DNA of 40,836 bases, taken from positions 4,631,009-4,671,844 of the forward strand of contig NC_049982.1 in NCBI RefSeq assembly GCF_000003815.2. The letters run 5' to 3'. Under the pieces are notes generated by a model that was not told the origin of the DNA, ran no database searches, and was given only the letters and a program-made list of their open reading frames with translations. This DNA comes from Branchiostoma floridae. Lineage: Eukaryota > Chordata > Leptocardii > Amphioxiformes > Branchiostomatidae. The translations under genes were made by a program, and so were the position numbers. Within the stretch, counting starts at the first letter, position 1. The number at the start of each line of letters is the position of its first letter. Positions 1-11,239 of the stretch are shown here, one piece after another.

Positions 1-1490
1 TTTTGTCGGACAGAAAAGTATGTTGAAGTTTATAAATGTAAGGGTCGGGCTGTCTCTAAGAGCCATCTCTCTGGCCCTGGATATAAAATTCTTCTTAGGA
101 CAGACAAAAATTTCACTCCATCCATCCACATGTAGATGTGAGAGTGTGTTGGGTCCAGGTTTCTGTGTGGATGAGAGCCATCCTTCATGTGGTGTCAAGA
201 GCCTGCATCAGGCTGATACATGTGAGGAATGATGAGGTGTTGGATGTGTGACATCCTGTGATGTGCCTTTTGGGGAAAACTGGGTCAATCTGAAAGTTGT
301 TGGGCAATCCAAATGGAATATTTGCCTTGTTTTGTCGGACAGGAAAAGTATGTTAAAGTTTATAAATGTAAGGGTCGGGCTGTCTCTAAGAGCCATCTCT
401 CTGGCCCTGGATGGAAAATTCTTCTTAGGACAGACAAAAATTTCACTCCATCCATCCACATGTAGATATAGAACTTTATTGCTCGACATTTGTACATGGT
501 ACAAAGTATGGCAACGACTGTTACACAAAGTACAAAATAGGTGTAGAGAATAAGACTTGATATCCTAATTAACTAACAAGAAGGGCTGACACATTAGTCT
601 TTGATATAGTGTTACAATCGAGTTGGGCTATACATGAGATTCATTACTCTTTCTAATAGCAAAGCAGTCTTTGAGATATGTGAGAGTGTGTTGGGTCCAG
701 GTTTCTGTGTGAATGAGAGCCGTTCTTCATGTAGTGTCAAGAGCCAGCATCTGGCTGATACATGTGAGGAATGATGAGGTGTTGGATGCGTGACATCCTG
801 TGATGTACCTTTTGGGGGAAACTGGGTCGAACTGAAAGTTGTTGGTTGGGCAATCCGAATGGAATGTTTGCCTTGTTATGTCGGGTAGAAAAAGTATCTT
901 GTAAGTGTAGGGGCTAGGGCTGTCTCTAGGACCCATCTCTCTTGGCTCCGAATGGAAACTTTCTTGTTGAGACAGACAAAATTTCAGTCCTTCTGTCTCA
1001 ATATGTAGGGGTATGTTGGGTCCAGGGCTGTCTTCACCTTTGAATTTTTTTGTCGCTGTCACTTTTTTGGACCTTGATATTGGCAGCTAATCAGACGAAA
1101 GTGGGCAGGTTTCTGTGTGGATGAGAGCCATCCTTCATGTAGTGTCAAGAGCCTGCATCAGGCTGATACATGTGAGGAATGATGATGTGTTGGATGTGTG
1201 ACATCCTGTGATGTACCTTCTGGGGAAAACTGGGTCAAACTGCAAGTTGTAGGGCAATCCGAATGGAATGTTTGCCTTGCTTGTTGGACAGAAAAAGTAT
1301 CTTTGTAAGTGTGTCATTGTAATTAGGGGTGTCTGTTGGACCCATCTTGCTGGCCATGGACAGAAAATTTCTTGTTGAGACAGACAAAATTTCACTCCAT
1401 CTGTCTAGATATGTAGGAGTATTTTACGTCCAGGGCTGTCTCAACTTTTGAATTTTTTTCATCACTCTCTCTTTTTGGGACCTTGATATG
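1..1490. repeat. Tandem array of ~330 bp units, four copies
   Basis: Four head-to-tail copies start near 1, 330, 875 and 1281. Shared landmarks are a start like TTTTGTCGGACAG, then GGCTGTCTCTAAGAGCC, GACAGACAAAAATTTCA, and a second half with GATACATGTGAGGAATGATG and TGACATCCTGTGATGT. The first ~135 bp of copies 1 and 2 are almost identical, while copies 3 and 4 are clearly more diverged, so the array has grown more than once. Copy 2 is split by a retrotransposon end (470-673). Copy 3 carries ~80 extra bases near 1024-1105 that recur at the end of copy 4. The array continues off the left edge. Short ORFs inside follow the repeat and show no protein family. Confidence 0.9.
470..673 (-). mobile_element. 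5'-truncated non-LTR retrotransposon 3' end
   Basis: This 204-bp block interrupts the second 330-bp repeat unit and is absent from the other copies. It is flanked by AGATAT on both sides (464-469 and 674-679), a plausible short target-site duplication; copy 4 of the array has AGATAT at the same place. Read on the minus strand it ends GTCGAGCAATAAAGTTCT, which looks like a transcript 3' end with an AATAAA signal, as in non-LTR retrotransposons. No coding part remains. The family cannot be named from sequence alone. Confidence 0.6.
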
Positions 1491-1876
1491 TTGTTAATTT
1501 TCCTTGTCAAATCTGTCAGTTTATGGAAATACGTTTCATCAATTTTGTGTCATGAAGCTCTGATATTTTGGGGGGCAGATGGGGCAAAATGTTTGTCCTG
1601 CCCAACAAGCAATTTCTGTCCTAGGAGGGATGGGGACAGAGACAGTCCTGGTCAGGTCGTCACTATCATTTCCTGGGCCATTATTACCTACAGGGGGCCC
1701 CCTGCTATGTGGGAGGGGGGTTAAATTACCACCACTATAGGGGGGTAGTCATGCCTGGGCAGTGCTAACATGTACTAGTAGTAAGTCGCAGGTCATCACT
1801 AGCATGTCCTGGGCCATTATTACCTACAGGGGTCCCCTGGAAATACTGGGGAGGGGGGTTAAAATACCAACACTAT

Positions 1877-1975
1877 TTTTTTTTATTTTGTATTTTTTAT
1901 TCTGTTTTCTTTTGCCAGGGTGACCCAACTCAGTGTAAGTAAGTCACTGCTTTACAGTGGGGCCCTGGATAAAAT
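1877..1975 (-). mobile_element. Short retroelement 3' end inserted in satellite
   Basis: About 99 bp interrupt a satellite monomer between AACACTAT (1869-1876) and AAACTAT (1976-1982), a likely imperfect target duplication. On the minus strand it carries GTTGGGTCACCCTGGC followed by an A-rich tail (plus-strand T-run from 1874). The same GTTGGG..CCCT(G/A)GCTG core is seen in minus-strand insertions at 20437-20509 and 23278-23363, so the three probably share a retrotransposon family. Confidence 0.5.
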
Positions 1976-2136
1976 AAACTATGGGGTAGTCATCCCTGGT
2001 CAGTGCTAACAGGTACAATAATAAGCTGCAGGTCGTCACTATCATTTCCTGGGGCATTATCACCTACAGGGGGGCTCCTGGTAGCACTGCTGTGGTGGAA
2101 GGGAAAGGGGGGGTTGAAATACCCAAAACTATTGGG

Positions 2137-2236
2137 NNNNNNNNNNNNNNNNNNNNNNNNNNNNNNNNNNNNNNNNNNNNNNNNNNNNNNNNNNNNNNNN
2201 NNNNNNNNNNNNNNNNNNNNNNNNNNNNNNNNNNNN
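2137..2236. other. Assembly gap of 100 N
   Basis: Exactly 100 undetermined bases lie inside the satellite array. A round 100 is normally a placeholder for unknown length, so missing monomers are likely. Open frames crossing it are meaningless. Confidence 0.99.
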
Positions 2237-3169
2237 AGTAAGTTGCAGGTCAGCACTAGCATGTGCTGGGCCATTATCACCTACAGGGGGCCCCCTGGTA
2301 GCACTGCTATATGGGGAGGGGGGTTAAAATACCAACACTATATATATATTAGGGGGGTAGTTGTGCTTGGTCAGTGCTAACTTGTGCTAGTAGTAAGTCA
2401 TAGGTCATCACTAGCATGTCATAAACCATTGTGACCTACAGGGGGCCCCTAGAAATACTGGGAACACTGGGTTAAAATACCAACACTATAGGGGGGTAGT
2501 CATGCGTGGTCAGTGCTAACATGTACTACATCTAGTAGTAAGTCGCAGGTCATCACTATCATTTCCTGGGCCATTATCACCTACAGGGGTCCTCCTGGTA
2601 GCACTGCTATGGTGAAGGGGGGGTGAAATACCAAAACTATTGGGGGGTAGTTATGCCTGGTCAGTGCATGTACTAGTAGTAAGTTACAGGTCAGCACTAG
2701 CATGTGCTGGGCCATTATCAACTACAGGCGGCCCCCTGAAAATACTACATAGGGGGGGTCAAAATGCCAACACTCTAGGGGGTAGTCATGCCTGGTCAGT
2801 GCTAACATGTATGAGTAGTAAGTCACAGGTCATCACTAGCATGTCCTGAACCATTATCACCTATAGGGGGTCCCTTAGAAATACTGGGGAGGGGGGGTTA
2901 AAATGCCAACACTATAGGGGGGTAGTTATGCCTGGTCAGTGCTTAAATGTTCTAGTTGTCACTTGCGACTTACAACTATTATCACCTCCAGGGGGGCCCC
3001 CTGGAAGCGCTGCTATGGTGGGAGGGGGGTTAAAATACCAACACTATGGGGGCAGGTCAGCCATGCCTGGTCAGTGGTACTAACATGTCCGCAGACACGC
3101 ACCTCACATACCAGGCCCCAGCCCAGACAACGTGTCAACTTCAGCTGGGTCACGGAGGTCACTCACTAA

Positions 3170-4975
3170 CCTTCAAACAGATGTAGGGTGCAGCTCATTC
3201 TTAGTCTTGTCCACCAGCTGCTTTTGCTACCTTTATTGTAGTCTTTTCTATGATCATTAATGAAGAATAGACATCCAGGTCGTAAGATATGCCAAATAGC
3301 AGTTACTCAATGTCAAACAGCTGGATTTTGGAAACTGTCAGATGTTTCTGTTAAGCTGTCTTTCGTCGATGACACTTTTCTAGAATCACTCCTAAGAGGA
3401 GATTAACCATTAAAAGGCACAATACTAAAAAGGGTACTAAATGTTGCAAAAAAAGGACTTGGCATAAAAACACTGACTTCTGCATAGATATAGAGCTCCT
3501 TTTAAAATGCTTTAGGCAGGCAGCTTCACTTTACAATATTCAATTATCATAAATCAGAAACTCACCATTTTTATATACCCCCTCACAATTTTGCAAATTA
3601 ATCCATATGGCCACCCCAGTCAATATGTAAAAAAAAGACTTTTCACAAGAATAATTTTGGGAAATCTGTTGATATCATGCTGATATACACTGTCAGGTAG
3701 TTTAGGATCATAAAGCATGATGACAAAACTTGGCAAAAAATTCTCCTATCAAGTTCCTTCTTATTAACCTGACACTGACTGAATTGAAAGATACTAAGAC
3801 ATTGATTACAGAATGATCAGGGATTTGTGGAAGCCTAGCTAGCATATATCATCTTTATTAGTCTCCTAACTGAAAATGGTCGCCCTTCCTTGACATTTAG
3901 GAAGTTACTTATGGGGGTCACAGGGTTCAGATGGACGAGCTTGCTCTGTCATACTGGAAGCGTGGTGTCACCTCTTTACAGAGGATGAATTGAACTGAAG
4001 TCTCCTGACCAAACCTTAAACAGAGAGCCCATCACCATTAGAATGTACATGTCCCATGCCTCTCTGCCCGTTACATCAAGCTCTTTATTTTCCCCTGCTG
4101 AGTTGGGACATTCCTGGAGCAACTGACTCCATACAGGGTCAGCCTCTTTATGAGCATCTGTCAATCATAGTGATTGACAGACAGGGTGGCATGACACAAG
4201 TGCCTTCCTCTTGTACAACATTGATGAGGCTCCAACTGGTTTGGAGTTCGGTCTTGTCACATTTTGTAACTTAAGTCTGCCAACAGTCACTACTCTGCCA
4301 AGCACTTAGTAATGACTGTTTGAAGCAACGATGATGATGATGTTTGAAGTAGACTATGTCTATCCTTTATTGTTCTTTCAGCACACTTTTATCACTTAAT
4401 CTATGATTTTTTACAATAACCAATAAACTACTAGTTATGTCCAGGCAGAGGTTGTTGGAGAAAATTCTGACCCTCCTCTTCTATACCTAGTTTTCTGCCA
4501 GCCATGCATTGGTGGCCAGGGATCACTATCTATGAGAGGAAGGTTACAATTTTCCCCACCAACCTCTGATTGGAGAGTACATTTGTACATTTTCACTCTG
4601 ACCCAACCGCACTCCCAATATCCTTTGTTGCTTTCTCTGTCAGAAGAAATTTGTCCTGTTGATTGTAGAGCAATCTACTCTCACCTGGAAGGCAATACAG
4701 ACCATATATTATATGTATCAGTTGACTGTAATACCTTAAGTGTTTTTGTGAGTGGTTTATTGCACCTCAGGAGCAAAGTGATAAGTGCCTTCATGTACTT
4801 TGGACATAATTTCCCTGTAGCCACATTAAATTCAGTAATTCATCATGTCATTCCATCATCATGATACCCGTCAAGCAGCTCATAGGAATTAGCCTGCCAT
4901 GTTGTAGCTTCGTGATGTAAGTTAACTCCAAAACTTGTGTGGGTGTTGCACAGCCAGGACTGTCCAAAGAATGTC
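3170..4975. other. Gene-free stretch
   Basis: I see no supported gene. It contains a degraded retroelement motif (3323-3375, listed separately) and a short (GAT)n run near 4330-4341. Open frames at 3976-4164 (-) and 4532-4864 (+, 110 aa) resemble no family and are no longer than expected by chance in this much sequence. Confidence 0.6.
3323..3375 (-). mobile_element. Degraded retroelement motif with hammerhead-like core
   Basis: The minus strand reads CGACGAAAGAC, then a short spacer, then GAAACATCTGAC and GTTTCCAAAATCC. It matches the better preserved copy at 25529-25590 over its whole length. The layout (C)TGACGA - possible stem - GAAAC resembles the conserved core of hammerhead ribozymes known from Penelope-like retroelements. 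Here the first core element is altered (TCGACGA instead of CTGACGA), so it would not be expected to work. Assignment is by motif only. Confidence 0.4.
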
Positions 4976-4982
4976 GTCAGTC

Positions 4983-5053
4983 AAAAGCCTGGTGTACTAT
5001 CAAAAGCCTAGGCCTGGTGTACTAGCAAAAGCCTGGTGTACAACCAGGCTTTT
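4983..5053. repeat. Short tandem repeat ending in a perfect hairpin
   Basis: AAAAGCCTGGTGTAC occurs at 4983-4997 and 5027-5041, and with a small insertion at 5002-5022. The last copy is followed by its reverse complement: AAAAGCCTGGT (5027-5037), a 5-nt loop, ACCAGGCTTTT (5043-5053), an 11-bp perfect stem. It lies just upstream of a 15-G run. Confidence 0.8.
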
Positions 5054-5094
5054 AGCCAGGATTTTATTATAGTGATACAGGTGCATGTGTTGTT

Positions 5095-5120
5095 GGGGGG
5101 GGGGGGGGGTTCGGGGGCAT
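5095..5120 (+). repeat. Poly-G tract (15 G) with G-quadruplex potential
   Basis: Fifteen consecutive G at 5095-5109 are followed by TTC and five more G. Such a run can form a G-quadruplex on the plus strand and is prone to length change. No promoter or gene start is evident beside it. Confidence 0.8.
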
Positions 5121-5661
5121 CCACCTTCCATGCTGCAGAGTTTTCAAGAATTTTCAGTTAAAATGGTGCATTCTAAGGTTTCCTGAGAGACAAAATTACT
5201 GTCATTGAAGACTGACCACAAATTACCTGGTGGCATCCCTGGTCAATCAGAATTTCATGCTTGTCAGAGGATCTGCTCCCAAGTGTAAGCGTGTCTAGTG
5301 TGTCCAATTTCTTGTTATTTTAAAAAAAGCGGGTCCAGATGACACATGCCTGGCTAAAGCCTGTGTGCAACATATACATCTCTTCTTGATGATAAATTTC
5401 TTTGTACTCAACCAAGTGTTTTTACCTAGCTAATGTTTCAGTTGACTATCTATTACCTTTGTCAGGGCAATACTGACTGCTTCTGCTTCACAATGCGGCT
5501 AGGTGTCACTGTTGCAGACTGTAGGCAGAAAGAGTTACATTGTAACTTTATAATATCTCATCTCAATTCACGACAGGAGCTATACATGTAGCTTCCTGAT
5601 CTGTACAGCCTGCTCAATCCAATTAAAACTATTCATGAATGTCATCTCTTCTGTTTTCCAG

Positions 5662-5789
5662 TTGGTGGCAAAAATAGGAGACGGGTCCCATCAGATGGTG
5701 TGACAGTGAACTGGAGGGACAGAGTCGAGATCAGAAACTGCACTATTTTCTGCATCAGGAAGTTCAACGAAATCAACTGGAGGGGTTAG
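5662..5789 (+). CDS. Candidate terminal coding exon, unknown protein
   Basis: A good 3' splice site (TCTTCTGTTTTCCAG, ending at 5661) is followed by a 41-codon open frame from 5664 to a TAG at 5787-5789. Two bases (5662-5663) would complete a codon from the previous exon. The peptide begins GGKNRRRVPSDG and includes VTVNWRDRVEIRNC and ends FNEINWRG; its mix of charged and hydrophobic residues looks protein-like. I do not recognise a family. No upstream partner exon was found, and another frame from the same acceptor reads LVAKIGDGSHQMV then stop, so the frame is uncertain. No polyadenylation signal sits close behind. Confidence 0.3.
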
Positions 5790-7375
5790 AACTTCTTACC
5801 AATATCAGAGAGTTTGCAGTTTTGAAGATCACCAAATGCTTGCATCAAAGGAGGGACTTTTAGTATACATCTGTCTATATTCAAACATCCTTTACCAAGT
5901 CAGAGATATATTTGGTGCAGTAGAAGTTGGTGCTCCTCTGTCGGTAGAACAAATTTACATTGATACTTGTCCCCATGACACAAGCAGTTTTGTGGTCTAG
6001 ATCAGCAAAATTGTGAACTCGACTAGTCTATTGCCCACTGTTTTTATGCCAACATGTGGTTCTTTGTGAAACCAAGAGGATGCCAAATATGGAGAGAAAT
6101 GAAATTGCAATGACAAACTTCAACGACAGCTGACAATGTATTTTCTATGATGCCGAACAAAATCAGTCAGGAAAGTTAGAAGAAGCACCGGGTATTGCAC
6201 ATAAATTTTGTAGAAATAGTTTTGTTCATTCTTTGTTATTTCCGCTGCAATCTGAAGAAAGAAACTATTATTGATGTTAAACACATGTAGCTGCATCGTG
6301 TGTGAATAACAAAGTAACGGTAACAGTTTAACATTTCTTGTGGGTTACATGTAGCAGTTTTGGTTGTCAGTCTTACATTGCCTTCCTTTGAGAACAAATC
6401 AGTTCGTGAAAATGTATCAATATATTTATGTCAGAAGAACGAGCAACATTTTTGTGTCAAACACTGTAATCTCCAAGCAGATGTTGGGGGTCAAGTATTA
6501 TGATTTTCGAACCCAATATCTACTTGGAGATTAAAACACGGTCATTTCAAATTAAAAATTGAAAAGTCAACTTTGAGTCCGTGATATGATGTGTAAAGTC
6601 TTAAAGAATATACTATTAGATGTTTTAGTTTGATGGACTTTTAAGTTCTAGATACACCTTGCTTTGCTAATTAGATATGATCAGTTACGTTCAAGCTACT
6701 TTAACATCATGTTTACGCTTCAGTGAATTCTTCCAAACTGCTCCAAAAATGTTGCAAATTATTTTGAACAAAACTAGAATATTCAAGGCACATTATTTGA
6801 TGGTGGTTTCACTGACTTAAGCTGTGACATATCTAATCCGTCAGCCTTTGGTGTGTTGGTCGAGTAAGAATTGTCGGAGCTTTTTGTCTTGTTTGTCCTG
6901 TGTATTTATGACTAGAAGGATGTCTGTTAGGAAATAAAGAGAGAAAATGACCTGATATGTTGAAGATGTAGCAAGCTTACATGTATCTTGTTGAGGATTA
7001 TGTTTGTTGCGAATGTGGAGGTATTGAAACGTTTTAGATACATGAAATGCGAAGGTGTAAAAAAAGTGAATTGTCATGAGCTGTATTGTACTCAGGCCAT
7101 AAAGTTCAATTCTCTGGCTTTATGGTCTGACAAGATTCTTGGCTTTCCTGGATTTTTGTAAAACAAAAAATGTAATAAACCACCTGCAATTTGCCATTGG
7201 AAGTTGTGTTATACAGTAATTACTTGATTTCTGTCAATTAGTGGTGAAATCCTAATTGATATCAGCCCTACAGCATTAACTGTGGCTAAACAGTCCTATC
7301 ATTAGATTTGCATGTTGTTAACTTCAGTAATAATTCCACATGAAATCTTATTACTTTCTTGAATTTTTTTTGTAG
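5790..7375. other. AT-rich gene-free stretch
   Basis: I see no gene, repeat array or strong motif. If 5662-5789 is a real last exon, part of this could be 3' UTR, but no AATAAA close behind supports that. The only open frame over 60 codons (6841-7077, minus) resembles nothing known. Confidence 0.5.
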
Positions 7376-7483
7376 AAATTAAAGATGGCCAGGAAAGCCG
7401 CCCAAGTCTTCGAATTCATGGAGTTTGTAATGGAATGCCAACGTCTATTCCAAGGTCAAAGAAGATGTGAAATTACAAAATGA
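7376..7483 (+). CDS. Candidate short exon, unknown protein
   Basis: A T-rich tract ending TTTTTTTTGTAG (AG at 7374-7375) makes a reasonable 3' splice site. Two frames stay open after it. One starts at ATG 7385 in a good Kozak context (AAGATGG), reads MARKAAQVFEFMEFVMECQR and continues to a TGA at 7481-7483 (32 aa). The other (7378-7470) reads IKDGQESRPSLRIHGVCNG and onward to TGA. Neither matches a family I know, and there is no companion exon. It may be chance. Confidence 0.2.
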   Translation, partial: KLKMARKAAQVFEFMEFVMECQRLFQGQRRCEITK

Positions 7484-7587
7484 AGGCTCTATAATAATTG
7501 TTCCAGATACCGAATACGTTGTCATTTTGTTCAACCTTCCTGACTACTAAATTTTCATAGTGAATGCAGCTTTTTTTTTTTGCACGG

Positions 7588-7645
7588 TCGCATCAGTTTT
7601 GGGATTCCCAGAGGATGTCATCCATTATAATCAAATCAATGTGGC
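7588..7645 (+). repeat. Dispersed repeat end, related to 22074-22481
   Basis: CATCAGTTTTGGGATTCCC and the following GAGGATGTCATCCATTATAA up to GTGGCCC match, with a handful of changes, the minus strand of 22074-22132. The inner part also matches the plus strand at 22441-22481. This is one end of a repeated element; the opposite end was not found upstream, so this copy is probably partial. The short minus-strand open frame across it is a by-product. Confidence 0.6.
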
Positions 7646-7789
7646 CCAAGCTATACGTTTTACACAATATTATGCTATGAAGACAGAGACAAAATGAACA
7701 CACCACACCAGCAGTTTCTGTCCTGCCAAAAAATTTTACAAAATTGTAATGTACCAACATGTATAACGAACACACCATCGGATGTTGTA

Positions 7790-8746
7790 ACTTGCACTTA
7801 TACTGGGTAAACTGCTACTGCCTACACAAACGTCCTGCACTACAGCTCAAAAACCGCTTTTTAAAAGCTAAATCAGCAATACTTACACAGGCATACAAAA
7901 ACTGTGGATTGTGAACAATTTGTCTTCCAACCCATCCACGTTACGCAAACGGATACAGTTAATTCTTCTCTGTATAGGCATGCAATCATCTATAATTATT
8001 ATTTACCTTTACAAAATATATGAAAAATACAGAAATTGTCACGTCCCTTACAGGGAAATAATTTGTTCTCGGTACAAAATTCCCAACCGTAGTCAAGCCA
8101 CAAGTTACACTTCAAATATACCCCGTACCCTAACGTCCTTATTTAGAACCACCCCAAACCATTAAAAATGTGCAGTCGGGATACATACAATGTATATACA
8201 AATTCCTCTGTACAGTGTTACAGCGCCTTATTATACCAACCATCTATAGACCTGTCCTTAATACAAAAAAAGTTACTCCACAACAACAGAGGAGTAGCAA
8301 TAAATTATGACTGAATATATTACATTTGTCGTTAACGTCCCCCAAACACCCCAAACCAACCTCCGTCCGTCACAAACATAAGAATAAATAACAGAAACTA
8401 AATATGATGTCTGAGGTCAAAGGAATAATAATAAGTCTCTCTGTCCCTTCACGGAAAGAACCAGGATGCAGCAAAAATGTACATATCAAGCTCGCTAGGT
8501 GAATACATACATAGTTACATAAGTGTGGACCGAAGACTGACTGTAGAAAAAACATAAGGATTTACCAAGATGCCACATACATGTAACACACAACTAACTT
8601 CACCTCATATGCAATTTGCATCATTATCCACTGGCATTATGGTAATTCCTTATGTTTAGCAGTTCTCTAGTCAGTTTTTACATGAGACCACAGACAAAAG
8701 TCATCAGTCAAGTCATAATATAGTAAAAGATGCGTACAGTACACTT
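7790..8746. other. Gene-free, G-poor plus strand
   Basis: The plus strand is rich in A and C and poor in G, most obviously 8085-8400. Such skew can reflect a transcribed untranslated region or an old A-rich insertion. No coding exon, polyadenylation signal or recognised element is visible. Confidence 0.5.
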
Positions 8747-8812
8747 TGATTGGCTGCTGCTTCAGCCAATCAGCTTGCATGGACCTTCTCATTGGTTACA
8801 ACATCATCCAAT
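8747..8812. promoter_or_regulatory. Cluster of four CCAAT boxes in inverted pairs
   Basis: ATTGG at 8749-8753, CCAAT at 8766-8770, ATTGG at 8791-8795 and CCAAT at 8808-8812 alternate in orientation with 17, 25 and 17 bp between starts. The first two form a perfect 10-bp inverted repeat (TGATTGGCTG / CAGCCAATCA, 8747-8756 and 8763-8772). CCAAT is the binding site of NF-Y, usually found in clusters in promoters. No TATA box or coding start follows on either strand within a few hundred bases, so promoter activity is inference. Confidence 0.4.
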
Positions 8813-10400
8813 AAGAACACTTCCCTGCACCTAAAATAACACACAAGTTAGTGCAGACTGCCAAAGAGAAAAACCTACAGACAGTTCTGTACAAGAACAT
8901 GAAGGGTACAGTTTGACCACCCTAAACATCGGACATTAAAGAGTCGAGAACACTGAATTCACAAGTAACGACAACTTGAGTAAAAGTGGAAGCTCAAGAA
9001 TAACATTTAGTTATAACACAACATGCTTCTGACGGACTCAAAGAAGTCGATAACAATTCACAGAAACACAACTCTCAAATTTAATGTGAATCTGTGAAAA
9101 CTACACAAGTCTATACTAATGAGTCGTAATTGTAAAACCTTGATTAATTAGATATTAATTAGATTCTCCTTAACGAACAAGATACCAACATGGCTGTCCA
9201 CTCTATAATGTATGACAATCTGCACATTCAAGACACATAAACATTAATAATCATTTTTAAACAACAGACTCTGATATATTGTAAGTCTTTTTACATCACA
9301 CAATGAGTAAATATCAACAATCTTATTTTTGAAATAGCACAGAAGGTCTATATTTCTCATGTCCACCTTGTTCCCTTTGAGTGTATACATGTCTCTACAT
9401 GTATTTGAGTGAGACAGACTATGTTTTCTTTCAATACCAAACAAAGGTATGGTTCACATTTTAGTTTCTGTCATTTCTGGACAACTTGAAATTAAATCAT
9501 AGTAAGATATGCATGATGATTTAATCCACGGGACAACAAAAATAATTAAAATCCAACAGGTTTCAAAAAGACATAAGTGTAACACTTGAAACAAATTTAC
9601 ATTCAAAGTTTTAGTATACCAAAGGGTAAACTCTGTAATTTTCAGTAAGCTTTCAATTTTTTTTTTCAACTCAAAGCTGCTGGTGTCTTCTTAACCAATG
9701 GATTTGCATGATCGTCACAGTGAATTTCAAAGCATCATACATGACTGTATACGTATGAATTTGGTGGAAATAGAAGAACAGATTTAGGGAAACACAATGC
9801 TAACAATCCACTCTCGGACCAATGTGGTCACCAACTGGCAAATATACATAATATTATGCCTTTGCCATGACAAAGACAAATCGTTGCATAAGAATTCTTT
9901 ATGCACTCAGTGACGCCATTTTTTCCTTCACATGACGGCTTTCGTAAAATACTTTTACATTACACAAATCCACAACCATACCTTAACCACTTTTTGTACT
10001 TTTTTTTCATCACAATTTAGGTAAAAACTTCCACCATACAAAATATCACATTGGCTGTTCCAGATTCACAATCTTAAACAAAGACATTGGGTGACTTGAG
10101 GCGGCTTTTTCTTGTTCTTTCGGAAAAAAAGACGACACTGTGACTAGGTTTTTGTTAATCCACATGCAAGCGAAGGACTAGGCACTGTGAATACGAATAC
10201 TTCTGTACGTCCTTGGTTAGGAAAAACTACTATGTACATCATCATTGGAAAACACCACTCTCACAAAGTGTACCAAGTGGGGAAAATTCAATGTTACAAA
10301 ACTATTACAACAATTCAACATGTTCACGCAGTATTGTACCATTTTACGATTCTAGGAAATCTCGCAATTCCTCAAGCAACAGCGCTTATATGTGTACTAC
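8813..10400. other. Gene-free stretch
   Basis: No gene, array or mobile element recognised. Sequence is AT-rich with short homopolymers. Small open frames (9244-9444, 9454-9669, both minus) look random. Confidence 0.5.
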
Positions 10401-10407
10401 AAATATC

Positions 10408-10515
10408 CCCTTTCAGCCATCCCACAATGCCAAGTGCTACATGCTCTTCCCTGAGGACTCCCATAATTCCTTGACATATCCCATGATTCCTTGAGTTATT
10501 CCACTGCACCCTGGG
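10408..10515. repeat. Degenerate short repeat CCCATNATTCCTTGA
   Basis: CCCACAATGCC, CCCATAATTCCTTGA, CCCATGATTCCTTGA and CCCTGGGAATAAG lie within about 100 bp. The two middle copies are 14/15 identical. The unit is too short and diverged to assign; overlapping open frames on both strands arise from it. Confidence 0.4.
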
Positions 10516-10936
10516 AATAAGACCTCTGAATCTGCAGCATTCTCGCACAATAGAAAAATATGCCGACATTCTCTAGTGTAGAAGTCAACAGGCTCCGAAT
10601 GAAGCACTTTTTTGCCAGTAGTTCTGCCACTGTCTGTTACAAAGTGGCCAGTGTAACTACTACGTGTGACAGCCATGCTATAGAAAGTGTGCAATTTTTT
10701 TTATTATGAATCGTTCTCTTGCAAAACACTGTGGACTCTAGTTCACAAGCAAACATTCTATTAGTTAAAGACTGGTGTTGGTGCTTTTATGAGGACTTGT
10801 TTTGCTACATATGACAGAGATGCAATATAGTGAGACACTATTTTTGCTAGTCACATTCACAAGTAAAAATTCAGCTCACATGACTGACACTGGCAGCTAT
10901 CTGGACTGGGACTTTTGTTACTTAACCACGTATGAC

Positions 10937-11239
10937 CAGGGCTCGAAACACCGGTAGTTGTTATTTTTTTATCTGCAGACCTCCACAAGTGCTCCACTAA
11001 TTATTTTGCCTTTCAGTCCATTAACATTACTGTTTTCAAAAACTGTTTCTAGGACTGGTACTACGTTTGACAATTTTTAAACATTGCTAAAGGGGAATGC
11101 AAGGTATTTTTGAGCACTGTTTTTACCATGGACCACTGCATGTTAGGTTGCAGGTACATTGTAGACATCAGAAATACCTACAGAACTCCAATTTCATGTG
11201 CACTAAGCAGTGCATATGCAGGTGATATTTTGAGCCCTG
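10937..11239. mobile_element. hAT-like MITE with CAGGGCTC termini
   Basis: The left end CAGGGCTCGAAACACC and the right end (minus strand: CAGGGCTCAAAATATCACC) are inverted copies enclosing ~300 bp without coding capacity. Ends starting CAGGG are typical of hAT-superfamily elements. I could not find the 8-bp target duplication that hAT insertions normally make, so flanks have changed or the superfamily is wrong. A related element sits at 28607-28929, and similar termini appear at 31499-31548 and 31737-31925. Confidence 0.6.

Larger units (their letters stand above)
1650..3110. repeat. G-rich satellite, ~140 bp monomer, about ten copies
   Basis: A monomer with landmarks GGTAGTCATGCCTGGTCAG, TAAGTCGCAGGTCATCACTA, CCTGGGCCATTATCACCTAC, CAGGGGGCCCCCTGG and GGGAGGGGGGTTAAAATACC repeats head to tail. 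The GGTAGT...CTGGTCAG landmark falls near 1744, 1984, 2355, 2495, 2645, 2780, 2921 and 3055, giving 134-150 bp spacing on the right side. Copies differ by substitutions and small indels. One monomer is split by an insertion (1877-1975), and the gap at 2137-2236 falls inside the array, so the true copy number is uncertain. Confidence 0.9.

Noticed and set aside
2003-2380. Open frames crossing the gap
   Set aside because: They include 100 undetermined bases and satellite sequence.
4532-4864. 110-aa plus-strand open frame
   Set aside because: No family resemblance, no splice sites at its limits, composition like surrounding DNA.
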